This document shows positions 1 through 8,248 of a stretch of 64,000 nucleotides of DNA, one piece after another. The notes under the pieces were generated by a model that saw only the letters and a program-made list of their open reading frames with translations, ran no database searches and was not told the origin of the DNA. This DNA is from Tritonibacter multivorans. GTDB lineage: Bacteria > Pseudomonadota > Alphaproteobacteria > Rhodobacterales > Rhodobacteraceae. A program made the translations under genes and the position numbers. Location: the NCBI RefSeq assembly GCF_001458415.1, contig NZ_CYSD01000042.1:186001-250000 (forward strand), read 5' to 3'. Within the stretch, counting starts at the first letter, position 1. Each line of letters opens with the position of its first letter.

Positions 1-1434
1 GAGAGCGAAGCCGAAGGCAAATGCTTTGGCGGTGTGGCGCGTATCAAATCCGCAGTGGACGCCAAGCGCGCGGAACTGGCTGGCCAGAACGTTTTGGTTC
101 TGGACGCCGGTGACCCGTTCCAGGGCTCGTTGTTCTACACCACCTACAAAGGTGCGGCCGAGGCCGAATTCATGGAAGCCATCGGCTATGACGCCATGGC
201 GGTCGGCAACCACGAATTTGACGATGGCCCCGAAGGTTTGGCCAAATTCATCGATGCCGTGTCCTTCCCGGTTATCTCTGGCAACCTTGACCTGTCATCC
301 GAGGACAGCCTGAAAGGCAAAGTGGGCAACCATGTCGTGCTGGAAGTGGGTGGCGAAAAGATCGGCATCATCTCGGTTCTGGCGACCGACACCGTGGATA
401 CTTCTTCCCCCGGCGACAATGTTGTCTTCCAGGACGAGATCGAAAGCCTGAAAGCAGACGTTGCCACGCTGGAAGCCGAAGGCGTGAACAAGATCATCGC
501 GCTGACCCACGTAGGCCTGCCCAAAGATCTGGACATTGCGGCAGCGGTTCCGGGCATTGACGTTGTGGTCGGTGGCCACTCCCACACCCTGCTGTCCAAC
601 ACCAACGAGCGCGCAAAAGGCCCCTATCCGACCATGGTGGGCGACACGGCGGTTGTCACCGCTTACGCCTATTCCAAATATCTGGGTGAGCTGGACGTGA
701 CCTTTGATGACGCGGGCGTTGTCTCTGCTGCGGAAGGCGAGCCGATGCTGCTGGATGCCTCTGTCACGCCGGATGCGGGCATGCTGGCACGCGTTGCTGA
801 AATGGGCGCCCCGATCGAGGAAATGAAAAAGCGCGTTGTCGCGGAATCCTCGGATGTGATCGTCGGTGACCGCAATGTTTGCCGCGCCGAGGAATGTTCG
901 ATCGGCAACCTCGTTGCGGACGCAATGCTGGACCGTGTGAAAGATCAGGGCATTTCCATCGCGATCCAGAACGGTGGTGGCCTGCGCGCGTCGATTGATG
1001 CGGGCGAAGTGACCATGGGCGAAGTGCTGACCGTGCTGCCGTTCCAGAACACGCTGTCGACCTTCTTTGTGTCCGGCCAGACCGTGATCGACGCGCTGGA
1101 AAGCGGTGTGTCCCAAGTGGAAGAGGGCAAAGGCCGTTTCCCGCAGGTGGCGGGTCTGAAGTACACCTTCGACATCGCGGTTGCGCCGAACGAAGGCCGT
1201 GTGTCTGACGTGCTGGTCATGGACGGCGACGCTTGGGTCGCGATCGACCCGGCGAAAACCTACGGTCTGGTTTCCAACAACTACGTCCGTGGCGGCGGTG
1301 ACGGGTACAAAATGTTCCGCGACGCAGAAAACGCCTATGACTTTGGTCCCGATCTGGCGGATGTGACGGCCGAGTATATGGCGAAAAACGCGCCTTACAC
1401 GCCCTACACCGATGGTCGTATCACCAAGAAATAA
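1..1434 (+). CDS. 5'-nucleotidase / metallophosphatase (5' end missing)
   Basis: The reading frame is open from the first base, so the N-terminus lies outside the window; 477 residues are visible. This is a UshA-like bifunctional nucleotidase that removes phosphate from nucleotides, normally in the periplasm. The calcineurin-like metal centre shows as GNHEFD near residue 68 and GGHSH near 190. The C-terminal 5'-nucleotidase domain has NGGGLRASIDAG near residue 325 and ends YTPYTDGRITKK. The signal peptide cannot be assessed because the start is absent. A strong hairpin terminator follows directly. The exact substrate (5'-nucleotide, 2',3'-cyclic nucleotide or UDP-sugar) cannot be told from this part. 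Confidence 0.93.
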   Translation, partial: ESEAEGKCFGGVARIKSAVDAKRAELAGQNVLVLDAGDPFQGSLFYTTYKGAAEAEFMEAIGYDAMAVGNHEFDDGPEGLAKFIDAVSFPVISGNLDLSSEDSLKGKVGNHVVLEVGGEKIGIISVLATDTVDTSSPGDNVVFQDEIESLKADVATLEAEGVNKIIALTHVGLPKDLDIAAAVPGIDVVVGGHSHTLLSNTNERAKGPYPTMVGDTAVVTAYAYSKYLGELDVTFDDAGVVSAAEGEPMLLDASVTPDAGMLARVAEMGAPIEEMKKRVVAESSDVIVGDRNVCRAEECSIGNLVADAMLDRVKDQGISIAIQNGGGLRASIDAGEVTMGEVLTVLPFQNTLSTFFVSGQTVIDALESGVSQVEEGKGRFPQVAGLKYTFDIAVAPNEGRVSDVLVMDGDAWVAIDPAKTYGLVSNNYVRGGGDGYKMFRDAENAYDFGPDLADVTAEYMAKNAPYTPYTDGRITKK

Positions 1435-1457
1435 TCAGCGTCTAAGGACCTGATGAG

Positions 1458-1492
1458 CCGCCGTGCCCGTAGGGGCGCGGCGGTTTTCTTTT
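1458..1492 (+). terminator. Rho-independent terminator after the nucleotidase gene
   Basis: An 11-bp stem (CCGCCGTGCCC at 1458-1468 with GGGCGCGGCGG at 1473-1483, one G-T wobble) has a GTAG loop and is followed by TTTTCTTTT. Confidence 0.85.
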
Positions 1493-1529
1493 GCTTTTCT
1501 TCGTTGCCTGCGCATGGCAAATTGGCGTT

Positions 1530-1832
1530 ATGGATCACCCGCTGATTGACCTTATCAACGCGCGTATTGCGGCGGCCGAAAAGGACGGCGCCTTCGACAA
1601 CCTCGAAGGGGCGGGGAAGCCTTTGCCGAAATGCGACGATCCCGAAAACGCGGTGATGACGCGCATCCTGAAAGACAATGGCGCGGTGCCCGAAGTGGTG
1701 AGCCTGTCGCGTCAGCTGGCGGATCTGCGTGCAGAGCTGCGCGACACCGGCGACCGCACCAAGCGGCGCGACATTATCAAAGACATGTCGATGATCGAAG
1801 CCCGGATCGAAATTGCCCGCAAACGGGGTTAA
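1530..1832 (+). CDS. DUF1992 (DnaJ-associated domain) family protein
   Basis: A 100-residue cytosolic protein of the DUF1992 family, also found in DnaJ homolog subfamily C member 28. The family hallmarks are visible: an N-terminal helix beginning MDHPLIDLINARIAAAEKDG, then the segment FDNLEGAGKPLP, then a charged helical C-terminus rich in Arg, Glu and Lys. The function of the family is unknown. The ATG at 1530 is chosen because the family normally starts just before this helix; the frame remains open 13 codons further upstream. The stop codon overlaps that of the convergent flavodoxin-like gene by four bases, so the two transcripts meet head-on. Confidence 0.85.
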   Translation: MDHPLIDLINARIAAAEKDGAFDNLEGAGKPLPKCDDPENAVMTRILKDNGAVPEVVSLSRQLADLRAELRDTGDRTKRRDIIKDMSMIEARIEIARKRG

Positions 1833-2374
1833 CCCCAGCGTTCGGTTGCTGCGCGAATACGGCGGCCAAAAATACGTGCGGTTTCAAGGTCCTGTGACAT
1901 GACCTTCCCATCGTCCTGACCGCTGTCACGGGCCATCAGACCCAGCCACGACCCATCTGTATTGAGCCCCGCACGTTCGGGAAACACCGGTGCGCCAATG
2001 GCGGTTTGACCGACCCAGATCATGCCCATTTGCGCGGCAAACACGCTGAGCCTTTGCAGCGCAGCAAGCTTGTCGCCGGATGGGTGTGTGGCCACGGTGA
2101 AGCCTGCGGCAAGCTTGTCTTGCCAGGCCTGCTCCATCCAGCGTTCGGCGGCTTCTTCCAGAAACAGGCCGAATTTTGCGGCGGTCGACCCCATATAGGT
2201 CGGTGCCCCAAAGACCAGTGTTGGTGCCGCATCCAGTGCGGCCCAGTCTTCGGCCGTTATCCCGTCCACATCAACCAGGCGCACCTGACCCATGTCTGTG
2301 GCCAGCGCTTTGGCAATTTGGGTGGTGTGGCCGAAGCCCGAGAAATAGGCGATGCAAATAGGAGCTTGTGTCAT
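1829..2374 (-). CDS. Flavodoxin / WrbA-like family protein
   Basis: A 181-residue flavodoxin-fold protein. The FMN phosphate loop is seen as YFSGFGHTTQIAKAL near residues 9-23, and FGAPTYMGSTAAKF near 58-71 resembles the second flavin loop of WrbA-type NAD(P)H:quinone oxidoreductases. The length fits short WrbA-like flavoproteins that reduce quinones with two electrons in the cytosol. The ATG at 2374 places the beta-1 strand directly at the N-terminus; further in-frame starts upstream would add about 30 residues unlike the family. The gene starts inside a divergent arrangement with the SRAP gene at 2433, so the two share a 58-bp promoter region. The substrate is inferred only from the fold. 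Confidence 0.82.
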   Translation of the reverse strand: MTQAPICIAYFSGFGHTTQIAKALATDMGQVRLVDVDGITAEDWAALDAAPTLVFGAPTYMGSTAAKFGLFLEEAAERWMEQAWQDKLAAGFTVATHPSGDKLAALQRLSVFAAQMGMIWVGQTAIGAPVFPERAGLNTDGSWLGLMARDSGQDDGKVMSQDLETARIFGRRIRAATERWG

Positions 2375-2432
2375 GGCTGCAATCTGGGTGAGTTTGACGA
2401 CATCTGCAAGACAGGCTGGAAGGGACAACGCC

Positions 2433-3131
2433 ATGTGCGGAAGATTTGCGCTGACACTGCCCACAGATGCGATGGCGCAGCTGTTTGATGCGCAGGCCGC
2501 GAACCTTTTGCCGAACCTGCCGAACTATAACATTTGCCCCACCACCGCGGTGCATGCGATCAAATCCGGCCCGCTTGGCCGGCAGTTGGTGTCCATGCGC
2601 TGGGGATTCCTGCCCCATTGGTACGAGACCGAAACCGCAGGTCCGCTGCTGATCAATGCGCGCGCCGAAACCCTTGCCGAAAAACCTGCCTTTGCCAGCG
2701 CCTGCCGCGAACGCCGCGCGCTGATCCCGGCGGATGGGTTTTATGAATGGACCAAGGCCCCCCATGGGGCGCGGCTGCCCTGGTATCTGCACCGCAGGGA
2801 TGGCGCGCCCATTGCCTTTGCCGCGATCTGGCAAAGCTGGCAGGGGGCAGGTGTTGATATGCCAATAGAGACCTGTGCCATTGTCACCACCGCCGCCAAT
2901 CAGGAGGTGGGGGCCATTCATCACCGCATGCCGCTGGTGCTTGCGCCCGATCAATGGCCGTTGTGGCTGGGCGAGGAAGGGCACGGTGCCGCGACGCTGA
3001 TGCAACCGGGACCGGACGGGCTGTTGGAGGTCTTTCGGGTCGACCCCGAGGTCAACAGCAACCGCGCCAGTGGGGCGCAGTTGCGTGACCCTGTCGAAGA
3101 CGGCGCGCCGCCTCGTGGACAGTTGATTTAG
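2433..3131 (+). CDS. SOS response-associated peptidase (SRAP/YedK/HMCES family)
   Basis: A 232-residue SRAP protein, which crosslinks to abasic sites in single-stranded DNA to protect them. The ATG at 2433 is required because the catalytic residue is Cys2, exposed after removal of Met (MCGRFAL). Other expected residues are present: Asn75 in INARAET, Glu105 in GFYEWTK and His163 in IHHRMP. The C-terminal VNSNRASG stretch is a typical family end. It lies divergently from the flavodoxin-like gene. No LexA operator was recognised upstream, so SOS control cannot be claimed here. Confidence 0.95.
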   Translation: MCGRFALTLPTDAMAQLFDAQAANLLPNLPNYNICPTTAVHAIKSGPLGRQLVSMRWGFLPHWYETETAGPLLINARAETLAEKPAFASACRERRALIPADGFYEWTKAPHGARLPWYLHRRDGAPIAFAAIWQSWQGAGVDMPIETCAIVTTAANQEVGAIHHRMPLVLAPDQWPLWLGEEGHGAATLMQPGPDGLLEVFRVDPEVNSNRASGAQLRDPVEDGAPPRGQLI

Positions 3132-3148
3132 ACGATTGATCTAGGCGT

Positions 3149-3760
3149 TCACGCGCCGTTCAGAACCCGTTTCGGGGCGCGGCTCAGCTCATTGCCGGTC
3201 AGCGTGGCCTTTTTCAGCAATGCCAGAAACAAATTGGCTTCCGTTTCGCTGAGCCCGGCGAGAACACGCGTCTGTGCCCGATCCACATAAGGGGCAAGTT
3301 CGCGCAGCAATTGGTGCCCGGCAAAGGTCAGCGACACAATCTTGGCGCGGCGATCCCCGGGGCGCGGGGTACGCGTGGTCAGACCCTTGTCACAGAGTTT
3401 ATCAACCACCTTGCCGGTTGTTGCGCGGTCATAGCCAATGAGCCCCGCAAGCGTGGCCTGATCGACGTCCGGATGTGCCGCCAAGGTGGCCAGAACGCAG
3501 TGTTGCACCTGCGTGAGGTTTGCACCCGTTTGAGCGATCGAGTCCAAAAACTGTGCGGTTGCAATCTGGTTGAGCTGCCGGATCAATGTCGTCGGCAGTT
3601 CCAATTTATTCGCCGGGTCCATATCAGAACGGAGCGGTTGGTCATCAATCAGGTCGCGCATATCTTTGTCACTCGAAAATAGGCCGTGCCGGATAAAATA
3701 GAACACACGGCGGGTTGCCTCGATTACGTTTCTTGTCTCCAGACTAGAGAAAGTAAGCAT
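3149..3760 (-). CDS. MarR family transcriptional regulator
   Basis: A 203-residue winged-helix regulator. The MarR core spans about residues 60-170, with the recognition region VDQATLAGLIGYDRATTGKV and the wing RPGDRRAKIVSLT. MarR proteins act as dimers that leave DNA on binding phenolic or oxidative ligands. The start at 3760 is supported by GAGG six bases upstream. A second ATG at 3661 would give a shorter protein beginning closer to the domain, so the 33-residue N-terminal extension is uncertain. The gene converges on the SRAP gene and is divergent from mnmH across 100 bp. Its target is unknown. Confidence 0.88.
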   Translation of the reverse strand: MLTFSSLETRNVIEATRRVFYFIRHGLFSSDKDMRDLIDDQPLRSDMDPANKLELPTTLIRQLNQIATAQFLDSIAQTGANLTQVQHCVLATLAAHPDVDQATLAGLIGYDRATTGKVVDKLCDKGLTTRTPRPGDRRAKIVSLTFAGHQLLRELAPYVDRAQTRVLAGLSETEANLFLALLKKATLTGNELSRAPKRVLNGA

Positions 3761-3860
3761 GCTGCCTCAACTCACCGTTTTTGGGGAGGTTTGTGGTGAA
3801 GTGGCTAAACTTTTAGGGTTTTTGCGTTGGTTCACCGTAAAACCGGTGTAGGAAGAAGGC

Positions 3861-4922
3861 ATGAGCCTGACGTTTTCTTCCCTGGCACAGATGCTTGCCC
3901 ATGGTCATGACACGGTGATCGATGTGCGCAGCCCGGCCGAATATGCCGAGGACCATGTGCCCGGTGCCATCAACCTTCCCGTGCTGAACAATGAAGAACG
4001 CGCCGAGGTCGGGACGATCTATGTGCAGGACAGCCCCTTTAAGGCCCGTAAACTCGGGGCGGCGCTGGTGTTTCGCAATGCGGCCAATCACATCGAACAG
4101 CACCTCAGCCATCATGACGGGGCATGGCGGCCCTTGGTCTATTGCTGGCGTGGCGGCCAGCGCAGCGGGTCGTTTACGTGGATGTTGCAGCAGATCGGGT
4201 GGCGCGCGGATGTGGTGCAGGGGGGCTATCAAACCTATCGCCGTATGGTTCACCGCGCGGTTTACGAGGACGCGCTGACGCATCGTCTGGTTCTGCTCGA
4301 TGGGTTCACCGGCACCGCCAAGACTGAAATCCTGACTGCGGTTGCGCGTCAGGGGGGGCAGGTGCTGGATCTTGAAGCCATGGCCGGGCACCGTGGCTCG
4401 CTTCTGGGCGAACGGCCGGGGGGGCAGCCCAGCCAGAAGGCCTTTGAAAGCCGCATCGCCTGCGCGCTGGCGGGTATGGACCCGGAACGCCCTGTGCTGG
4501 TTGAGGCAGAGGCCAATAAAATCGGCGCGCGCAGTATTCCACCGACCGTGTGGGAGGCCATGAAACATGCGCCGCGTCTGGATGTGGAGGCCGCGTTTGA
4601 GGCGCGCTGTGACTATCTTTTGCGCGCCTATGAGGACATTCTGTCCAATGGTCCAAAGCTGAGCGAGAAGCTTGATCAGTTGCGGGCGCATCGTTCAAAC
4701 GCGTTGGTCGATCAGTGGCAGGCGTTCATTGCCGAAGGCGACAAAGCCGCCCTGACCGCAAGCCTGATGCGCGACCATTACGACCCGGCCTATCGGAAAG
4801 CACGCGGCCGATACCCGGTGCAGAGCCTTGGGTCTGTTGTCACAGAGAGCCTGAATGATACGGGCATCGAAGCGGCTGCAACGCAGGTACTTGCCCGTCT
4901 AGAGGCGCTTAGCGCAGGGTGA
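3861..4922 (+). CDS. mnmH: tRNA 2-selenouridine synthase MnmH/SelU
   Basis: A 353-residue cytosolic enzyme that replaces sulfur by selenium in 2-thiouridine at tRNA wobble position 34, using selenophosphate. The N-terminal rhodanese domain carries the catalytic cysteine in YCWRGGQRS (Cys95). The C-terminal part holds a P-loop, GFTGTAKT, at residues 148-155, linked in this family to geranyl transfer and its exchange for selenium. The family length is about 360 residues. The 3' end overlaps the convergent selD by 14 bp, so selenophosphate supply and its user sit together. No SelA or SelB gene is in the window. Confidence 0.95.
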   Translation: MSLTFSSLAQMLAHGHDTVIDVRSPAEYAEDHVPGAINLPVLNNEERAEVGTIYVQDSPFKARKLGAALVFRNAANHIEQHLSHHDGAWRPLVYCWRGGQRSGSFTWMLQQIGWRADVVQGGYQTYRRMVHRAVYEDALTHRLVLLDGFTGTAKTEILTAVARQGGQVLDLEAMAGHRGSLLGERPGGQPSQKAFESRIACALAGMDPERPVLVEAEANKIGARSIPPTVWEAMKHAPRLDVEAAFEARCDYLLRAYEDILSNGPKLSEKLDQLRAHRSNALVDQWQAFIAEGDKAALTASLMRDHYDPAYRKARGRYPVQSLGSVVTESLNDTGIEAAATQVLARLEALSAG

Positions 4923-7068
4923 TGTCACCGCTGTTCTGGGTGATCTCTCCGATCATCGCTGCGTGGTAGCCTGCGTCTTGCAACGCCTTCAGGGTCGATT
5001 GCGCCCTGTCAGGGGCAACGGCAGCCAAAAGCCCGCCAGAAGTCTGCGGGTCAAACAGCAGCGCGCGCGGGCCTGCGTCGGACAGATCCGGTGCCAGCCT
5101 GCGGTTGGCGTCATAAATCGAAGAGCGAATGCCAGCCTCGGCCAGCGCGTCGGCGCCCGTCATCCGCGGAATGTCCTGCACGGAAAGGGTGGCGCCCACC
5201 TGTGACGCGGACAGCAGCCCCTTGAGATGCCCGATCAGGCCAAAGCCGGTGACATCCGTCATCGCATGGGCGCTGTTCAGGATCTCGGCTGCGGTTTTCT
5301 GGCTTTGCCGCATCATCGCAAGCGCCTCTGCAAGGTCTGTGCCGCGGGCCGCACCTGCCATGTCGCCTGCCATAATCATTCCCGAGCCAAGCGGTTTGGT
5401 CAGCAAAAGCACATCGCCCGGACGCGCACCCGCGAGCGTGAGGGGATAATCGCAAAGCCCGGTGAGGGTGAAACCAATCATCAATTCCGCCCCAATCGAG
5501 GTATGGCCACCAACAATCGCCGCCCCTGCCTCTGCCATGACCTGATCGGCGGTGGCCATAATTTCGGCCAAGGTGCGGGCCTGCAAACTGTCGGACAGGC
5601 GGGGCAAGATGAGCGTCAGGGTGGCGGCCTGAGGGCGTGCGCCCATGGCGTAGATATCATTCAGCGCATGTTGGGCGGCGATTTCGGTCATCACCACCGG
5701 GTCTTCCACCATGGCGCGCAGGTGATCGGTCGACAGCACCTGTTTCGCGCCGCCCACGGTCAAAAGCGCCGCGTCATCGCCGGGAAGCGGGGTGAGGTCA
5801 TCGCGCGCGGCGCCCTGATGGGGCGCGAGTGTGGCCAACAGGGCTGTGCGGCCAACCTTTGACCCGCAGCCCCCACAGAGGGGCTTGGTGCCAAGGGCCT
5901 CGGCCAAGCCTTCGGCATGCGGGACTGGAAGGGGCGGCGTCGCCATTGCGGGCAGGCGGCGGAACTTCTCCATAAACTGCTGGTCGATCCGGTCTTTCCA
6001 GCGCCACAGCAGGGGGCTTGCAAAACCAAAGCCGCTGCGGTCGGCCAGTGCCCGTTTGCCGCCGAGGGACACGAGTTTGAGATAATCGCTTTGCGGCCTA
6101 TAAGACTTCAGAGGCTGGCCCGACAGCGCCGCGCGCAGGTTGTGCAGCAAAACAGGCGCTTGGCGCACAGCGAAAACACCGGCCTTGGGGCGCGGGGCAA
6201 AGGCCATTTCGGCACAGTCGCCGGTGGCAAAGATCGCCGGGTCCGAGGTCTGAAGGTGCGCGTCAATGACGACAAACCCGTCTTTCATCGTGAGCCCGCA
6301 GTCAGACAGCCAGTCATAGGGGCGCGTGCCCGCGGCGCCGACGGTGAAATCGGACAGAACACTGCGTCCAGAGGCCAGGTGAATGTGCCCTTCGCTGAGG
6401 TGGGTGATCTCGGCCTGTTCGATCACCTCGACCCCGTATTCGTCCAAGGCGCGCCGAATGCGCGCGGCATTCTGCGGGCTGACGGCGGAAAGAACCGCTG
6501 AGCGATCTATCAAGGTGGCGCTGGCCAGACGGTCACGGGATCTGAGCGCATGGGCCATGGCCAGTATCAACTCGGTTCCGGCGATGCCGCCGCCAATGCA
6601 GGCAATGCGGGCCGGGCCGTCGCCGCTGCGGAATGCGTCCCAGCGCGCCGCAAAGGTTCCAAGCGGTTTGGCAGGCACGCCGTGCTCCGCAAACCCCACC
6701 AGCTGCGGCATGGTGGAGGTTATCCCAATGTCGACTGATGCAATGTCATAAACAATGGGCGGACGGCCCTGCACATGAATGGTTTTTGCCACCGGATCGA
6801 TCCGACTGGCGCGGCCCAAGATCAGCCGGGCGCCAACAAATCGGGCAAGCTTGACCAGGTCAATGTCCAGATCATCGCGCCCGTAGTGTCCGGCAACAAA
6901 CCCAGGAAGCATGCCGGAATAGGCGGCAGCGGGTTGCGGGTCGATCACCGTCAGCCGCACGCCGGGCAGCGGGTTCATGGCCCACATCCGCAGGACCAGC
7001 GCATGGGCATGACCGCCCCCCACAAGAACCAGATCACGGGTCAAAGGCAGGGGGGCGGTGGGTGTCAT
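4909..7068 (-). CDS. selD: Selenide, water dikinase SelD fused to an FAD oxidoreductase domain
   Basis: A 719-residue two-domain protein. Residues about 11-370 form an NADH dehydrogenase type II-like flavoprotein with the FAD motif LVGGGHAHA at residues 15-23 and a second dinucleotide motif IGGGIAGTE. Residues about 385-719 form selenophosphate synthetase, which makes selenophosphate from selenide and ATP. The catalytic cysteine is Cys401 with Lys404 in CGGCGSKVG, so the active site uses cysteine and not selenocysteine. PGDDAALL and VGGHTSIGAELM are ATP and metal-binding segments. The ATG at 7068 begins 10 residues before the FAD strand; an open frame upstream is low-complexity and unsupported. 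The 3' end overlaps mnmH. The flavin domain may deliver reduced selenium, but this is unproven. Confidence 0.94.
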   Translation of the reverse strand: MTPTAPLPLTRDLVLVGGGHAHALVLRMWAMNPLPGVRLTVIDPQPAAAYSGMLPGFVAGHYGRDDLDIDLVKLARFVGARLILGRASRIDPVAKTIHVQGRPPIVYDIASVDIGITSTMPQLVGFAEHGVPAKPLGTFAARWDAFRSGDGPARIACIGGGIAGTELILAMAHALRSRDRLASATLIDRSAVLSAVSPQNAARIRRALDEYGVEVIEQAEITHLSEGHIHLASGRSVLSDFTVGAAGTRPYDWLSDCGLTMKDGFVVIDAHLQTSDPAIFATGDCAEMAFAPRPKAGVFAVRQAPVLLHNLRAALSGQPLKSYRPQSDYLKLVSLGGKRALADRSGFGFASPLLWRWKDRIDQQFMEKFRRLPAMATPPLPVPHAEGLAEALGTKPLCGGCGSKVGRTALLATLAPHQGAARDDLTPLPGDDAALLTVGGAKQVLSTDHLRAMVEDPVVMTEIAAQHALNDIYAMGARPQAATLTLILPRLSDSLQARTLAEIMATADQVMAEAGAAIVGGHTSIGAELMIGFTLTGLCDYPLTLAGARPGDVLLLTKPLGSGMIMAGDMAGAARGTDLAEALAMMRQSQKTAAEILNSAHAMTDVTGFGLIGHLKGLLSASQVGATLSVQDIPRMTGADALAEAGIRSSIYDANRRLAPDLSDAGPRALLFDPQTSGGLLAAVAPDRAQSTLKALQDAGYHAAMIGEITQNSGDITLR

Positions 7069-7087
7069 AAAGCGCTTTCTTCGCGGC

Positions 7088-7477
7088 TTAGCCCTGCTGC
7101 TGCGGAGCGTCGCCGTTCTCTTCGGGTTGCATATGCGTTGCCCAGAGGCGGTCTTCGCCGGGGCTGGGCAGGTCTTCCGGTTTGGTGTGGCGGCTGATGT
7201 GCACCTTGGCAATGAAATTTGCCGTGACCGGGGCCGTGACCAGCAGGAACATCAAAATCAGCAGCTCGTGGCTGGAGCCGTGGTGATCGTATCCCCAGGA
7301 ATGGAAGAAAGAGGCCAGCAGAATGGCGCCCACGCCCAAGGTGGAGGTTTTGGTCGGCGCATGCAGCCGTGACACCGGGTCATTGAGCTTCAAAAGCCCA
7401 AAAGAGCCCAGCAGCCCAAAGAAGCCGCCCAGCACCGCGAAGACGACAATCAGAATGTCCAGAATCTGTTCCATCAT
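7088..7477 (-). CDS. mrpG: Mrp cation/proton antiporter subunit G
   Basis: A 129-residue membrane protein with three predicted transmembrane segments (about residues 5-25, 40-60 and 65-85) and a polar C-terminal tail of about 40 residues. The PhaG/MnhG signature LKLNDPVSRLHAPTKTSTLG lies near residues 28-47. It is the last gene of the Mrp operon, seven bases after mrpF. The SD AGGA lies upstream of tandem ATG codons at 7477 and 7474. The subunit is needed for assembly and activity of the Na+(or K+)/H+ antiporter in the inner membrane. Confidence 0.92.
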   Translation of the reverse strand: MMEQILDILIVVFAVLGGFFGLLGSFGLLKLNDPVSRLHAPTKTSTLGVGAILLASFFHSWGYDHHGSSHELLILMFLLVTAPVTANFIAKVHISRHTKPEDLPSPGEDRLWATHMQPEENGDAPQQQG

Positions 7478-7484
7478 CTTGTCC

Positions 7485-7754
7485 TCACTCAATAATATTG
7501 CCGCGCAGCAGGAAGCGCGCATAAGCCACAGTCGAGATAAACCCAAGCATCGCCATAATCAGCGCCGCCTCAAAGAAGATCTCGGTTCCCAGCGCCACGC
7601 CATAGAGCGCGATCAGCGCGATGGCGTTGATGAACATCGTGTCGAGCGCAAGGATCCGGTCCGAGGTTTCCTTGGCAAAGATGATTTTCCAGAGGTTCAT
7701 CAAAAGCGCCAGTGAAAAGCAGGCATAGGCAAAGCCGTAAGCATATTGGATCAT
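7485..7754 (-). CDS. mrpF: Mrp cation/proton antiporter subunit F
   Basis: An 89-residue inner-membrane protein with three hydrophobic helices, the usual size for MnhF/PhaF. The motif DRILALDTMFINAIALIAL at about residues 34-52 holds the acidic residue conserved in the family. Its start overlaps the mrpE stop by four bases (ATGA), indicating translational coupling. It contributes to the small-subunit part of the Mrp complex. Confidence 0.93.
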   Translation of the reverse strand: MIQYAYGFAYACFSLALLMNLWKIIFAKETSDRILALDTMFINAIALIALYGVALGTEIFFEAALIMAMLGFISTVAYARFLLRGNIIE

Positions 7755-8248
7755 TCGAAGATCTCCTTCAGGCGGGCCTCGTAGCGGGACTTGATCGTGG
7801 CGACCTCGGATTCGGGGTCGGGGGCGTGCAGGCAGTGGACCAGCAGCGCGTGGCCTTCGCTGGAGATGTCACAGGTCACGGTGCCCGGCGTCATGGTGAT
7901 GGTGCCCCCCAGCATGGCGATGGCTTCGGGCGTGCGAATGTCCAGCGGCACGGTGACAAAGGCGGGCTGGCGGCGGCTGTTGGGCATGAACAGAACAATG
8001 CGCGCCACGATGAAGTTGGCGACAACAATGTCCCAGAGCACCACCGCCACATAGCCGATCAGGTTCAGCGGTTTCGACAGTTTGGGCCGGTTGGGCCAGA
8101 AGGGCTGCGTCACAAAGGGGATCAGCAGACCCAGAAACAGGCCAAACACCAGCGAATTGAGCGAGAAGCGGTTGACCAGCATCAGCCAGGTCACCGTCAG
8201 CATCAGGGTCAGGTAAGGGTGCGGCACAAGCCGGTTGAGGATTTTCAT
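7751..8248 (-). CDS. mrpE: Mrp cation/proton antiporter subunit E
   Basis: A 165-residue MnhE/PhaE subunit. Two N-terminal membrane segments (about residues 11-45) are followed by a third region near 55-80 and a soluble C-terminal domain. MTPGTVTCDI in that domain is highly characteristic of MrpE. It overlaps mrpF by four bases and its start shares one base with the mrpD stop. MrpE is important for stability of the hetero-oligomeric antiporter. Confidence 0.94.
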   Translation of the reverse strand: MKILNRLVPHPYLTLMLTVTWLMLVNRFSLNSLVFGLFLGLLIPFVTQPFWPNRPKLSKPLNLIGYVAVVLWDIVVANFIVARIVLFMPNSRRQPAFVTVPLDIRTPEAIAMLGGTITMTPGTVTCDISSEGHALLVHCLHAPDPESEVATIKSRYEARLKEIFE

